Assembly: GCA_024743405.1 (NCBI GenBank)
Contig: JANSWP010000059.1
Location: 1 to 44,140, forward strand
Source: Bacteroidota bacterium
Lineage (GTDB): Bacteria > Bacteroidota > Bacteroidia > Chitinophagales > Saprospiraceae
Direction: 5' to 3'
Length of the DNA stretch: 44,140 bases
In this document: positions 28,110 to 36,370 of the stretch, piece by piece
Layout of the letters: every line of letters starts with the position of its first letter
Position numbering within the stretch: the stretch's first letter is position 1
The notes under the pieces: model-generated
What the model was told of the DNA's origin: nothing
Database searches by the model: none
Seen by the model: the letters and a program-made list of their open reading frames with translations, nothing else
Translations under genes and position numbers: made by a program

Positions 28110-29438
28110 TTATCTTATCAATCCACCAATTAATTTTATTAAATCTGTTTCTGTCGTTTTTAAATTAAAAATAGCATTCAAACGAGCTTGTGAAGCATTA
28201 ATAAAATTCAATTGTATGGTTCGATAATCAAAAGAGGTAATCAATCCACCTTTAAATCTTTCATCTGCAATTCGAAGATTCTCTTCTGCATTTTCGATCA
28301 AGTTTTGTGTCAAAAGTACTAATTGGCGTTGATTGTTAAAAGTAGCCAATGTATTTTCAAGTTGTCCAGAAAGGGTTCGTTTTAATTCATCTATCTGGAG
28401 TCCAGCGACCATTTCATTCAATTTAGCATTTTCAATTTGCCGTTTTCTTACGCCTCCATCAAAAATATTATAAGTTGCGGTTACATTTAGGAAGGCATTT
28501 AAACTTTTGATAGTTGCAGAGGTGTCCAATTTGAAACCTTCACGAGTATTTGCATTAACGGTGGAGTTACTAAGATTATAATTTCCACCTGCACCGATAG
28601 CAATCCTTGGATAATTTTGGCTTTCTTGAATTTTGGTTTGAATATTTGATAATTCTTTGTTAATCAATAGATTATTGATGCTTTGGTTGTTGGAAAACAT
28701 CTTATCTTTGAGATCTTCTAAAGTATAACTCGAAGTCTCAAAATTCAGTTGATCTGTCAGTGTAAAAGTGCTACTTAAATCATCTAAACCCATCGCTAAA
28801 TTCAAATTGCGGAGTGCGATCTCGTAAGTGTTTTTTTGAATTAAGTAGTTTGTTGAATCACTCAAATAGGCATCTTGTATTTGTAATAGATTAAATTTTC
28901 CTGATTGACCGAATTCTAATTTGACTTGCTCATATTTAATTCTATCTCTTGATAAATCCAAAACGGTTTCCAAAACACGTATTTGTTCTTTTTGAATCAA
29001 AGCAGCTTGATAAGCTAAGATGATTGCTTGTATCGTATTTTCGACAGCAACTTTTGCCTCTCCTTGGGCGAGTTCTTCTAATTTTTCAAATTGTTGTTTT
29101 GTGAATCGCACTCGATAACCATCAAACAAAACCCACTGGGCTTCTATTGCAGGTGTAAGCCCTGTGCTAAATGCCGATAGTTCTGGCAAAAAAGAAGTAG
29201 GGTTATTTTGGTCAGTAAAGGAATTGGGGAGTGTGATTGAAAAATTGACTGTTGGATATTTTCCGGACATTCCCCAATTATTATTGTTTTGAGCAATTTG
29301 GGTATTGACCTCGGAAATTTGAATTTGAAAACTATTGTTGAGACCCATTTCAATTGCTTGAGAAAGGCTTAAGTTTTCTTGTCCAAAAAGGGAGAAACTA
29401 GTTAAAATAAAAAACAGTTGTATTATGTTTTGTCGCAT
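28110..29438 (-). CDS. TolC family outer-membrane efflux protein
   Basis: A 442-residue outer-membrane factor. The signal peptide covers about residues 1-19. The mature protein opens with NLSLSQAIEMGLNNSFQIQI and has the family's two long helical hairpins: residues about 115-175 carry EKLEELAQGEAKVAVENTIQ and LSRDRIKYEQVKLEFGQSG, and about 330-440 carry AKLNEMVAGLQIDELKR and NAEENLRIADERFKGGLITS. Members form trimeric export channels with an RND or ABC pump and a membrane fusion protein, but neither partner is nearby. It lies between a GT-C-type membrane protein (32 nt gap) and the GH4 gene. Confidence 0.9.
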   Translation of the reverse strand: MRQNIIQLFFILTSFSLFGQENLSLSQAIEMGLNNSFQIQISEVNTQIAQNNNNWGMSGKYPTVNFSITLPNSFTDQNNPTSFLPELSAFSTGLTPAIEAQWVLFDGYRVRFTKQQFEKLEELAQGEAKVAVENTIQAIILAYQAALIQKEQIRVLETVLDLSRDRIKYEQVKLEFGQSGKFNLLQIQDAYLSDSTNYLIQKNTYEIALRNLNLAMGLDDLSSTFTLTDQLNFETSSYTLEDLKDKMFSNNQSINNLLINKELSNIQTKIQESQNYPRIAIGAGGNYNLSNSTVNANTREGFKLDTSATIKSLNAFLNVTATYNIFDGGVRKRQIENAKLNEMVAGLQIDELKRTLSGQLENTLATFNNQRQLVLLTQNLIENAEENLRIADERFKGGLITSFDYRTIQLNFINASQARLNAIFNLKTTETDLIKLIGGLIR

Positions 29439-29470
29439 GGTTATTCGTTTGTTTATGATTGAGAAGCGTA

Positions 29471-31093
29471 TTATTTTTCTTCCTGAGTTATATCTTTATA
29501 CTTTATATCCCTGTAAACACCAACTACTTTGCTTCCTTGGACATCAATTGAAAAGACTTCATTTTGATAAGGGAAACGACCTTTCTTGAAATCGCCTAAT
29601 TCTTTCCATCCTCGATAATTGGAAATATGAAATTCCGCTGTTTGAGGTCCATATTTTAAGTCTAAATGTTGTCGTATTTCAGTACCAAAAAACCGAAAAT
29701 TTTCTTCTCCTGGATAGCTTTTCATTTTAACTGATTTGCAGGAATATGGATATCGTTTTATTAATTCTTCGATAGCTTGCCGATAAGAAAGTCCCCAATA
29801 GTCGCGATCATATCTTTCCAATAAATCATCACCGGCAAAGGCATTAAAATAAAGATATTGGAAAGGATGCTCTTTTGTCATTCGGAAACCAGTCTGTAAC
29901 AAACCAAAGGCAAAAATGAGGAAAATTATGGCTTTAATTTTTTTGTAGTTCGCTAATCTTACGAATCCTAAAGTAGTAACCCCAATCATACTCGGGTAGA
30001 CAAAAAATAATTGTCGCCATCCATCATACAAAGTGGAACCTTTTATAATGACGGCTAAAATAGGCAATAGGAAAAGCGAAAAGAGGATGACATCTATCAA
30101 TTCATTTTTATTTTGCCAGATTTGAAGTTGAATTAATGACCGTACACCATTTTTGAAAACGAAAAAGGCCCCAATAATGAAAAAGAATAAATAGACAATT
30201 GGGGTCGAAATGGTTATCCATGTTGGGACATAATGCCAAGGTAATTCGGTTCCTAATATGAATTCACCATTAAATAAAAGATGACTACTCCAATCAAATT
30301 TTGACATAGATTGGAAGGTTTCCGTGAATTGTTCGGTAGGAGCTTTCCAAAGAGAAGGATTCAGCAAAATAGTGAATAACAAGGTAGCAAAAATGAAAGT
30401 AGGTAAAGAGAATTTATATTTATTGAAAAGGTCTTTTGAAAATTTATTTTGTAAAAAATCGATAAGAATTATTCCTAAAGTAAAAGTTGGAATGATGATC
30501 CCAGGGACTCTGGAATTTACTACAAATGCACATGCAACGGCATGAAATACTCCATGCTTTATAGTTTTTTTTTGAAAAAAGCGGATTAAGGTATATGTTG
30601 AAATTAAATAACAAGAGAGCAATACTATATCCTTTGGGTTAAAAAAGGAATGGGCAAAAATGCGTGGACTCAAAATTAACATGGTCGTACCCAAGAGTCC
30701 AGTTTTCCAATCATCAAAACGATTTTTTAGTAATTTGAAAAAGAAAATAGTGGCGATCCAAAATAAGAGGAAAACCATAATATGTCGCATCAAAAAACGA
30801 CCTCTAAAATCCTCAGAAAGTCCAAATAAATTCTCTAGTCCATAACCCATCAGAGGAAACCAAAGACCATAGTGGCGAGCAGAATGGCGCATTAAGTTTG
30901 ATTGTGGGCGTTGTTTTTCATGCCCTAAGTCTAAGACTTCATTAATGTAATCAAAGGCAACAATTCCGTGATTTCGTTGGGCGGCTTCATCCCAGGACAT
31001 CCCATAATCTGGCAAAACTGAAAGTCCAATTAGCAGGTAAGCTAAAAAGAAGACTGGAATGATGAGTTGTTGATATTTATTTAGAAAGATCAT
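29471..31093 (-). CDS. Polytopic membrane protein, GT-C glycosyltransferase (GT39-like)
   Basis: A 540-residue inner-membrane protein with about ten hydrophobic helices up to residue 400 and a soluble C-terminal tail of about 130 residues. The first loop contains DYGMSWDEAAQRNHG, the acidic pair expected of lipid-phosphate-sugar-dependent GT-C enzymes. The tail begins with KEHPFQYLYFNAFAG, a motif seen in GT39-like families. The donor and acceptor are unknown. It begins 17 nt after the sigma-factor gene, so the two are probably co-transcribed. Confidence 0.68.
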   Translation of the reverse strand: MIFLNKYQQLIIPVFFLAYLLIGLSVLPDYGMSWDEAAQRNHGIVAFDYINEVLDLGHEKQRPQSNLMRHSARHYGLWFPLMGYGLENLFGLSEDFRGRFLMRHIMVFLLFWIATIFFFKLLKNRFDDWKTGLLGTTMLILSPRIFAHSFFNPKDIVLLSCYLISTYTLIRFFQKKTIKHGVFHAVACAFVVNSRVPGIIIPTFTLGIILIDFLQNKFSKDLFNKYKFSLPTFIFATLLFTILLNPSLWKAPTEQFTETFQSMSKFDWSSHLLFNGEFILGTELPWHYVPTWITISTPIVYLFFFIIGAFFVFKNGVRSLIQLQIWQNKNELIDVILFSLFLLPILAVIIKGSTLYDGWRQLFFVYPSMIGVTTLGFVRLANYKKIKAIIFLIFAFGLLQTGFRMTKEHPFQYLYFNAFAGDDLLERYDRDYWGLSYRQAIEELIKRYPYSCKSVKMKSYPGEENFRFFGTEIRQHLDLKYGPQTAEFHISNYRGWKELGDFKKGRFPYQNEVFSIDVQGSKVVGVYRDIKYKDITQEEK

Positions 31094-31110
31094 TGATTGG
31101 GTTCAATTGA

Positions 31111-31677
31111 TTAGGAGTGTTTAAACCAATTCTTGTCCAAACAACTTCTCAATTGAAGTTTTGCTCGATGAATGAGTTGCCAATAATTTGCGGGACTGAT
31201 CGCCAATTCTTCGCAGATTTGGTTACCCTTTTTCTCATCCAAAAATTTTAAACGAATACATGCGCTCATCGCCACAGGAAGATGTTCGATACACTGATCA
31301 AAAACAGTATTAAAAGCAGGATCATCGGTTAAATTTTTCGCATCTGCTCCCCATGTTTTAGAACGTGCATTTTGGAGCCAGGAGCCATTATTAAAGAAAA
31401 AAGAAATTTGTTCAGGAGAAAGAGATGTTGTGATGTTTTTTTTTAGAGCTTGTCGGAAATGTTCCGCAATTTTATTCTTTAGTATACCCATTAACCATGT
31501 TTTAGGTTGGCTTTCTCTATTAAAGGAGGAAAAATTTTCAGCCGCCGCCAAGAAGGTTTCTTGAACAAGGTCTTCAGATAGATTATAATCTGCTGTTTTT
31601 GAAAAGGCACGAGCCAAGAGGTCTTTGGTATATTGCCTCACCCAATCTGATAATTCAGTTCTATTGATGTTATTCAT
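31111..31677 (-). CDS. ECF-type RNA polymerase sigma factor
   Basis: A 188-residue sigma-70-family factor without regions 1 and 3. Region 2 spans about 10-80 (LSEDLVQETFLAAAENFSSF, KTWLMGILKNKIAEHFRQ). Region 4 spans about 130-185 (LPVAMSACIRLKFLDEKKGN, ISPANYWQLIHRAKLQLRSC) and carries a helix-turn-helix. It heads a probable operon with a GT-C protein, TolC-like protein and GH4 enzyme. No anti-sigma gene is adjacent, unusual for an ECF factor. Target promoters cannot be deduced here. Confidence 0.9.
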   Translation of the reverse strand: MNNINRTELSDWVRQYTKDLLARAFSKTADYNLSEDLVQETFLAAAENFSSFNRESQPKTWLMGILKNKIAEHFRQALKKNITTSLSPEQISFFFNNGSWLQNARSKTWGADAKNLTDDPAFNTVFDQCIEHLPVAMSACIRLKFLDEKKGNQICEELAISPANYWQLIHRAKLQLRSCLDKNWFKHS

Positions 31678-31742
31678 TGGCTACCTCCGAGCTATTTATA
31701 AAATATTCGATTTGCGAAATTAACATAATGTCGAAAGTATGC

Positions 31743-31750
31743 TAATTTTG
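31743..31750 (+). promoter_or_regulatory. Putative -7 promoter box of the hydroxyproline operon
   Basis: TAATTTTG matches TAnnTTTG and lies 58 nt before the first gene's ATG, in the 131-nt divergent region shared with the ECF sigma gene. No -33 element at proper spacing was seen. Confidence 0.4.
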
Positions 31751-31808
31751 TGCCTCTAAAAAAGTGCGTTAACTGAAAATGATACTTCATTCCTAACGAA
31801 ATAAAATT

Positions 31809-32729
31809 ATGAAAAGACAAGTCAAATGGGAAGGTGTTTATCCTGCCGTCACCACAAAATTTACTGCCAGCGGAGACTTAGATGTTCCAACTTATCTAAA
31901 AAATATTGAAGCTCAAATTCAAGCGGGTGTTGATGGAATTATTATTGGAGGCTCTCTAGGGGAAAGTAGTACGATTACACATGAAGAAAGGCTAGAATTA
32001 CTCAATGCGACATTGGATTGTTCAAATGGACGAGTCGATGTTATCTTAAATATTGCGGAAGGCTCTACTCGAAATGCAATAAGCTTGGCAAGAAAGGCTC
32101 AAGATTTGGGTGCGCATGGTTTAATGCTTTTGCCACCAATGATGTATAAGCCGACTGATTATGAAACGGCAGATTACTTCAAAACGATTGCTTCAAATAC
32201 GGATTTACCAATTGTGATTTATAATAATCCAGTTGATTATAAAATTGAAATTACGATTCCGATGTTTGAAGAATTTACAAAGTATGATAACCTTCAAGCG
32301 GTCAAAGAAAGCACACGAGATATTTCAAATGTTACTCGAATGAGGAACCGATTTGGTGATCGATTTAAAATATTATGTGGTGTAGACACCTTGGCAATGG
32401 AAGAATTATTGATGGGAGCTGACGGTTGGATTGCTGGTTTGGTGGATGCTTTTCCTGCCGAAACGGTTGCCATTTATCGTTTAGTGAAGGTAGGACGAAT
32501 AGAGGAAGCGTTGAAAATATACCGATGGTTCTTACCTATTTTAGAATTAGATATTAACCCACAATTAGTCCAAAATATCAAATTAGCGGAGGTCATGACA
32601 GGTTTAGGCACAGAACATGTTCGCGCTCCAAGGCAAATTTTGCAGGGTGCTGAAAGGGAAAGAGTAATAGGTATATTAGAACATGGTTTAGCAAATCGAC
32701 CGACTTTGCCTGATTATTTGAATTTATGA
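31809..32729 (+). CDS. Dihydrodipicolinate synthase-family lyase, probable pyrroline-4-hydroxy-2-carboxylate deaminase
   Basis: A 306-residue TIM-barrel class I aldolase-type enzyme. Schiff-base Lys166 lies in LQAVKEST, the partner Tyr138 in IYNNP, and the substrate-carboxylate loop is GGSLGESST (47-55). By context, with alpha-ketoglutarate semialdehyde dehydrogenase and 4-hydroxyproline epimerase downstream, the most likely reaction is deamination of 1-pyrroline-4-hydroxy-2-carboxylate to alpha-ketoglutarate semialdehyde, step three of trans-4-hydroxy-L-proline breakdown. A plain DapA role is unlikely because the usual GTTGE loop is replaced. The first gene of the operon; start ATG 31809. 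Confidence 0.85.
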   Translation: MKRQVKWEGVYPAVTTKFTASGDLDVPTYLKNIEAQIQAGVDGIIIGGSLGESSTITHEERLELLNATLDCSNGRVDVILNIAEGSTRNAISLARKAQDLGAHGLMLLPPMMYKPTDYETADYFKTIASNTDLPIVIYNNPVDYKIEITIPMFEEFTKYDNLQAVKESTRDISNVTRMRNRFGDRFKILCGVDTLAMEELLMGADGWIAGLVDAFPAETVAIYRLVKVGRIEEALKIYRWFLPILELDINPQLVQNIKLAEVMTGLGTEHVRAPRQILQGAERERVIGILEHGLANRPTLPDYLNL

Positions 32730-32730
32730 T

Positions 32731-32750
32731 AACCGTTAACCTTAACGGTT
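32731..32750 (+). other. Small intercistronic hairpin
   Basis: AACCGTTA (32731-32738) pairs with TAACGGTT (32743-32750) around a 4-nt loop, one base after the upstream stop codon. There is no U-run, so it is more likely an mRNA-stability element than a terminator. The remaining 70 nt before the dehydrogenase contain nothing recognisable. Confidence 0.4.
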
Positions 32751-32821
32751 CAAAAGTTTAATGTCAAAGATGAATTGATCAGACGTTGAACGATGAACCC
32801 TGAATTTTGAATTTTTAGCAT

Positions 32822-34396
32822 ATGATTACCCAAAATATTATCGGATACGAAACCTCTCAAAAAGGAACTGAAACCGTAAATACGGTCAACCCTTCTACCA
32901 AAGAAAGATTAGAAGGTGACTTTGTAGTTGCAACTTATGAGGAATTAGAAAAGGCAGTTTCCAAAGCATGGACAGCATGGAAAACTTATCGCCATGTGTC
33001 GGGAAAGAAAAAAGCATCGTTTTTGAGACAGATAGCTTCTGAAATTGAAAACATAGGGGATGTTTTGGTTGAAAGAGCGATAGCGGAAAGCGGTTTGCCC
33101 GAAGGCAGAATTAGAGGAGAAAGAGGACGAACTTGTAATCAGTTGAGACTGTTCGCTGATTTAGTAGAGGAGGGTAGTTGGGTGAATGCGGTTATTGAAA
33201 CGGCTATGCCTGAAAGACAACCATTACCTAGGGTGGAGATCCGAAATATGTTACAATCTGTTGGTCCAGTCGCCGTTTTTGGAGCCAGTAATTTTCCATT
33301 AGCGTTTTCGACAGCGGGAGGGGATACTGCTTCGGCATTGGCGGCGGGTTGTCCAGTCATAGTGAAGGCGCATTCTTCACATTTGGGAACTAATGCTTTT
33401 ATTTCAGAAGCGATTTCGAAAGCTGCTGAAAAAATAGGGATGCCAGATGGTGTTTTTTCTTCTTTACAAGATTCTGGAATTACGGTTGGGTCAGCTTTAG
33501 TAAAACATCCAAAAATAAAATCAGTGGCGTTTACAGGATCTTTTAGAGGAGGAATGGCATTGCACAAAGCAGCAATGGAACGAGAGGAACCGATCCCTGT
33601 TTTTGCGGAAATGGGGAGTACGAATCCAATATTTTTATTACCTAATAAGATAAAAAACGAGTCTTCAAATTTAGCGGCACAATTGGCGAATTCAGTCAAT
33701 CTTGGAGCGGGTCAATTTTGTACGAACCCTGGATTATTGGTTTTATTGGAAGATGAAAACACGAATGAGTTTATCCAAAATTTGAAAAAATCATTTGAGT
33801 CATTGATTCCTTCGACCATGCTTAATCAAGGCATTTTTCAAAATTTTGAAAAAGGGAAAACGCATTGTCTGAATATTGGAGATGTTCAAGCAGAATATAT
33901 TCATCCAAAAGGGAATTCTGAAAATTGGGACGGATATCCTGGTTTGGCATCAGTAGAAGCTCAAGTGTTTTTGGGTAAAGAAGATTTGCAAGAGGAAGTA
34001 TTTGGTCCATTTACATTAATCATTAAGTGCAAAACTAAGGATGAGATTGAGGCGGTCGCCAATAAATTGAAAGGGCAATTGACCGCTACTTTGATGCATA
34101 GTCCCAATGAAGTTTCTGATTGGAGAAACTTATTTAATATTTTACAAGAAAAAGTTGGTCGGTTGATATTTAATGGAGTTCCAACGGGTGTGGAAGTGGG
34201 TCATTCGATGCAACATGGTGGTCCTTTTCCAGCGACAACCGATGGACGTTTTACTTCAGTCGGAACTGGTGCGATTAAACGATTTGCGCGGCCAATTGCT
34301 TTTCAGAACTGCCCCGATGCATTATTACCTGATGCTTTAAAAGCGGAAAACCTATTGGGCATTTGGCGACTAATGGATGGGAATTGGACAAAATAA
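32822..34396 (+). CDS. Alpha-ketoglutarate semialdehyde (2,5-dioxovalerate) dehydrogenase
   Basis: A 524-residue NAD(P)-dependent aldehyde dehydrogenase. Catalytic Cys300 is in LGAGQFCTNPG, general base Glu263 in FAEMGSTNP, and Asn157 in FGASNFPLAFS. The N-terminal NTVNPSTKERLEGDF, the long GDTASALAAGCPVIVKAHSS and the C-terminal GVPTGVEVGHSMQHGGPFPA are typical of the group that oxidises alpha-ketoglutarate semialdehyde to 2-oxoglutarate. This is the final step of hydroxyproline (and some sugar-acid) catabolism. Three bases separate it from the epimerase gene. Confidence 0.92.
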   Translation: MITQNIIGYETSQKGTETVNTVNPSTKERLEGDFVVATYEELEKAVSKAWTAWKTYRHVSGKKKASFLRQIASEIENIGDVLVERAIAESGLPEGRIRGERGRTCNQLRLFADLVEEGSWVNAVIETAMPERQPLPRVEIRNMLQSVGPVAVFGASNFPLAFSTAGGDTASALAAGCPVIVKAHSSHLGTNAFISEAISKAAEKIGMPDGVFSSLQDSGITVGSALVKHPKIKSVAFTGSFRGGMALHKAAMEREEPIPVFAEMGSTNPIFLLPNKIKNESSNLAAQLANSVNLGAGQFCTNPGLLVLLEDENTNEFIQNLKKSFESLIPSTMLNQGIFQNFEKGKTHCLNIGDVQAEYIHPKGNSENWDGYPGLASVEAQVFLGKEDLQEEVFGPFTLIIKCKTKDEIEAVANKLKGQLTATLMHSPNEVSDWRNLFNILQEKVGRLIFNGVPTGVEVGHSMQHGGPFPATTDGRFTSVGTGAIKRFARPIAFQNCPDALLPDALKAENLLGIWRLMDGNWTK

Positions 34397-34399
34397 TAA

Positions 34400-35404
34400 A
34401 TGATGAGGAAAACATTCTTCTGCGTCGATGGACACACTTGCGGCAACCCTGTCCGATTGGTTGCAGGCGGCGGTCCTAATTTGAAAGGCAAAAACATGGG
34501 CGAAAAACGTCTCCATTTTTTGAAAGAATTTGATTGGATTCGGAAAGGATTGATGTTCGAGCCGCGAGGACATGATATGATGTCGGGTAGTATTTTATAT
34601 CCACCGAGTGATGAAGCAAATGATGTCGGGGTTTTATTTATTGAAACGAGTGGGTGTTTGCCGATGTGTGGTCATGGGACAATTGGGACAGTGACGATAA
34701 TGCTCGAAGAAGGTTTGGTTCAGCCAAAAAGAGCTGGAAAATTAAGATTGGAAACACCCGCAGGTTTGGTTTTGGTTGAATATGTCGAGGAAAATAAAAA
34801 AATTAAATCGGTCAAATTGACCAACATTCCTTCCTTTTTGTATAAAGAAAATCTAAAGGTCGAATGTCCTGATCTTGGTAAATTGACAGTGGATGTGGCA
34901 TATGGTGGAAACTTTTATGCTATTGTTGATCCTCAGGAAAATTTTAATGGTATTCAAAACTATACTGCTGGTGACTTAATTCGATGGAGTCCTATTATTC
35001 GAAAAAGATTGAATGAACAATATGAGTTCAATCACCCAATGGATGAAAAAATTCAAGGTTTGAGTCATTTATTATGGACAGGCGATACTATTTCTGATGA
35101 GGCAGATGGTCGAAATGCGGTTTTCTATGGAGATAAGGCCATTGATCGATCACCCTGTGGAACGGGTACATCTGCGAGAATGGCGCAATGGGCGGCAAAA
35201 GGAAAATTAAAAAAAGGCGATACTTTTGTACATGAAAGTTTTATAGGAAGTCAATTTATAGGAAAGGTGGAAAAGAAAACGAAATGTGGCGATTTTGATG
35301 CGATAATCCCAAGTATTCAAGGATGGGCAAAAATCACAGGACATAATAATATTATTATTGACGATGAGGACGATCCTTATGCTTTTGGATTTCAGGTGAT
35401 ATAA
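34400..35404 (+). CDS. 4-hydroxyproline 2-epimerase (proline racemase family)
   Basis: A 334-residue cofactor-independent epimerase of the proline racemase superfamily, converting trans-4-hydroxy-L-proline to cis-4-hydroxy-D-proline. Both catalytic cysteines are present: Cys90 in PMCGHGTIG and Cys253 in DRSPCGTGTSARMA. This makes it an epimerase rather than the dehydratase type, in which one is Ser or Thr. It opens with FFCVDGHTCGNPVRLVAGGG, as in hydroxyproline epimerases. It is the last gene of a three-gene operon; two ATGs (34400 and 34403) are possible starts. The stop codon touches the left arm of the palindromic element at 35404-35565. Confidence 0.93.
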   Translation: MMRKTFFCVDGHTCGNPVRLVAGGGPNLKGKNMGEKRLHFLKEFDWIRKGLMFEPRGHDMMSGSILYPPSDEANDVGVLFIETSGCLPMCGHGTIGTVTIMLEEGLVQPKRAGKLRLETPAGLVLVEYVEENKKIKSVKLTNIPSFLYKENLKVECPDLGKLTVDVAYGGNFYAIVDPQENFNGIQNYTAGDLIRWSPIIRKRLNEQYEFNHPMDEKIQGLSHLLWTGDTISDEADGRNAVFYGDKAIDRSPCGTGTSARMAQWAAKGKLKKGDTFVHESFIGSQFIGKVEKKTKCGDFDAIIPSIQGWAKITGHNNIIIDDEDDPYAFGFQVI

Positions 35405-35565
35405 GGGAGGAAGAAAAATATAACCTACCCATTTTACTTGCTATTTTTCCTTTATGCATCGTTAAAAATACTCGCCATACCTTTGGGTATGTCTGTGTTT
35501 TTTGCCTCGTCTAAAGAAAAATTAACTTCCTGAAATTTAGGTAGGTTATTTATTTCCTCCTCCCT
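35404..35565. repeat. 162-bp palindromic element with 26-bp imperfect terminal inverted repeats
   Basis: Outer arms 35404-35429 and 35540-35565 pair over 26 positions with 3 mismatches (cores AGGGAGG/CCTCCCT and TAACCTACC/GGTAGGTTA). In the centre CATACC (35476-35481) pairs with GGTATG (35486-35491), flanked by AAAAAT and TTTTTT tracts. It fills the gap between the convergent epimerase and rsmI genes and codes for nothing obvious. It could serve as a bidirectional terminator, but size and structure resemble a MITE- or REP-type mobile repeat. See the related element at 40475-40607. Confidence 0.6.
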
Positions 35566-35586
35566 AACGTTAAATTTTCTATTCTT

Positions 35587-36252
35587 TTATTTTCCTGAAA
35601 CGACAATTACAATTTCTCCTTTTACCTTTTTTTCAGTGTCATATTTTTGAATCAAATTGGCTAAAGTATCTGTAGTTTTTTCTTCAAATAACTTAGTTAA
35701 TTCTCGGCAAACGCAAGCTTGGCGATCTTCGCCACAATGTTCTGCAAGTTCTTTCAGACATTTAACGAGTCGAAAAGGAGATTCATACAAAATAAAAGTA
35801 GCAGGTAGTTCGGCAAGATATTTTAGGCGTGTTTGGCGTCCTTTTTTATGAGGTAAAAACCCTTCAAAAAAGAATTTATCACAAGGCAAACCAGAAACGA
35901 CCAATGCTGGCACAAAGGCGGTGGCTCCTGGTAGACATTCCATCTTAATCCCTTCATTTACACACTCACGAGCTAATAAAAAACCTGGATCAGAAATTCC
36001 TGGGGTTCCAGCATCTGAGACTAAGGCAATGGTTTCGCCACTTTTTAGTCTTTCAATGATTTTTGAAACTACCTTATGTTCATTATGGGAATGAAAAGAG
36101 TGAACTGGCTTCGAAATTTCAAGATGGGATAGCAATCGTTTAGAAACTCGAGTGTCTTCTGCTAGTATCGTATCCACCTCTTTTAAAATGCGAATCGAAC
36201 GAAGTGTAATGTCTTCTAAATTTCCGATGGGAGTAGGAACTAGGTAAAGCAT
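35587..36252 (-). CDS. rsmI: 16S rRNA (cytidine-1402 2'-O)-methyltransferase RsmI
   Basis: A 221-residue SAM-dependent methyltransferase of the tetrapyrrole-methylase fold that modifies C1402 in the 16S decoding centre. Signatures are MLYLVPTPIGNLEDITLRS, LAEDTRVSKRLLSHL, VSDAGTPGISDPGFLL, LPGATAFVPALVVSGLP and FILYESPFRLVKCL. It is slightly short at the C-terminus relative to E. coli, as is usual in Bacteroidota. The gene follows pssA on the same strand after a 118-nt gap. Confidence 0.95.
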   Translation of the reverse strand: MLYLVPTPIGNLEDITLRSIRILKEVDTILAEDTRVSKRLLSHLEISKPVHSFHSHNEHKVVSKIIERLKSGETIALVSDAGTPGISDPGFLLARECVNEGIKMECLPGATAFVPALVVSGLPCDKFFFEGFLPHKKGRQTRLKYLAELPATFILYESPFRLVKCLKELAEHCGEDRQACVCRELTKLFEEKTTDTLANLIQKYDTEKKVKGEIVIVVSGK

Positions 36253-36370
36253 TTTCAGTTAAGGTTGAAGTTGATTGTCGGCAGTATTTGCCAAACTAGT
36301 CATTTATGGGTGAGATTGAATCGAAATCCCTTACCCGATTATTGATGTCTGTGATGTACTTTATTCAAAA

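Noticed and set aside
31809-32729. Annotation as dapA (lysine biosynthesis).
   Set aside because: Operon context with hydroxyproline epimerase and semialdehyde dehydrogenase, and the divergent GSLGES loop, favour the hydroxyproline deaminase role.
33139-33699. 186-codon open frame antisense to the semialdehyde dehydrogenase.
   Set aside because: Fully inside a strongly supported gene, no recognisable domain; a shadow frame.
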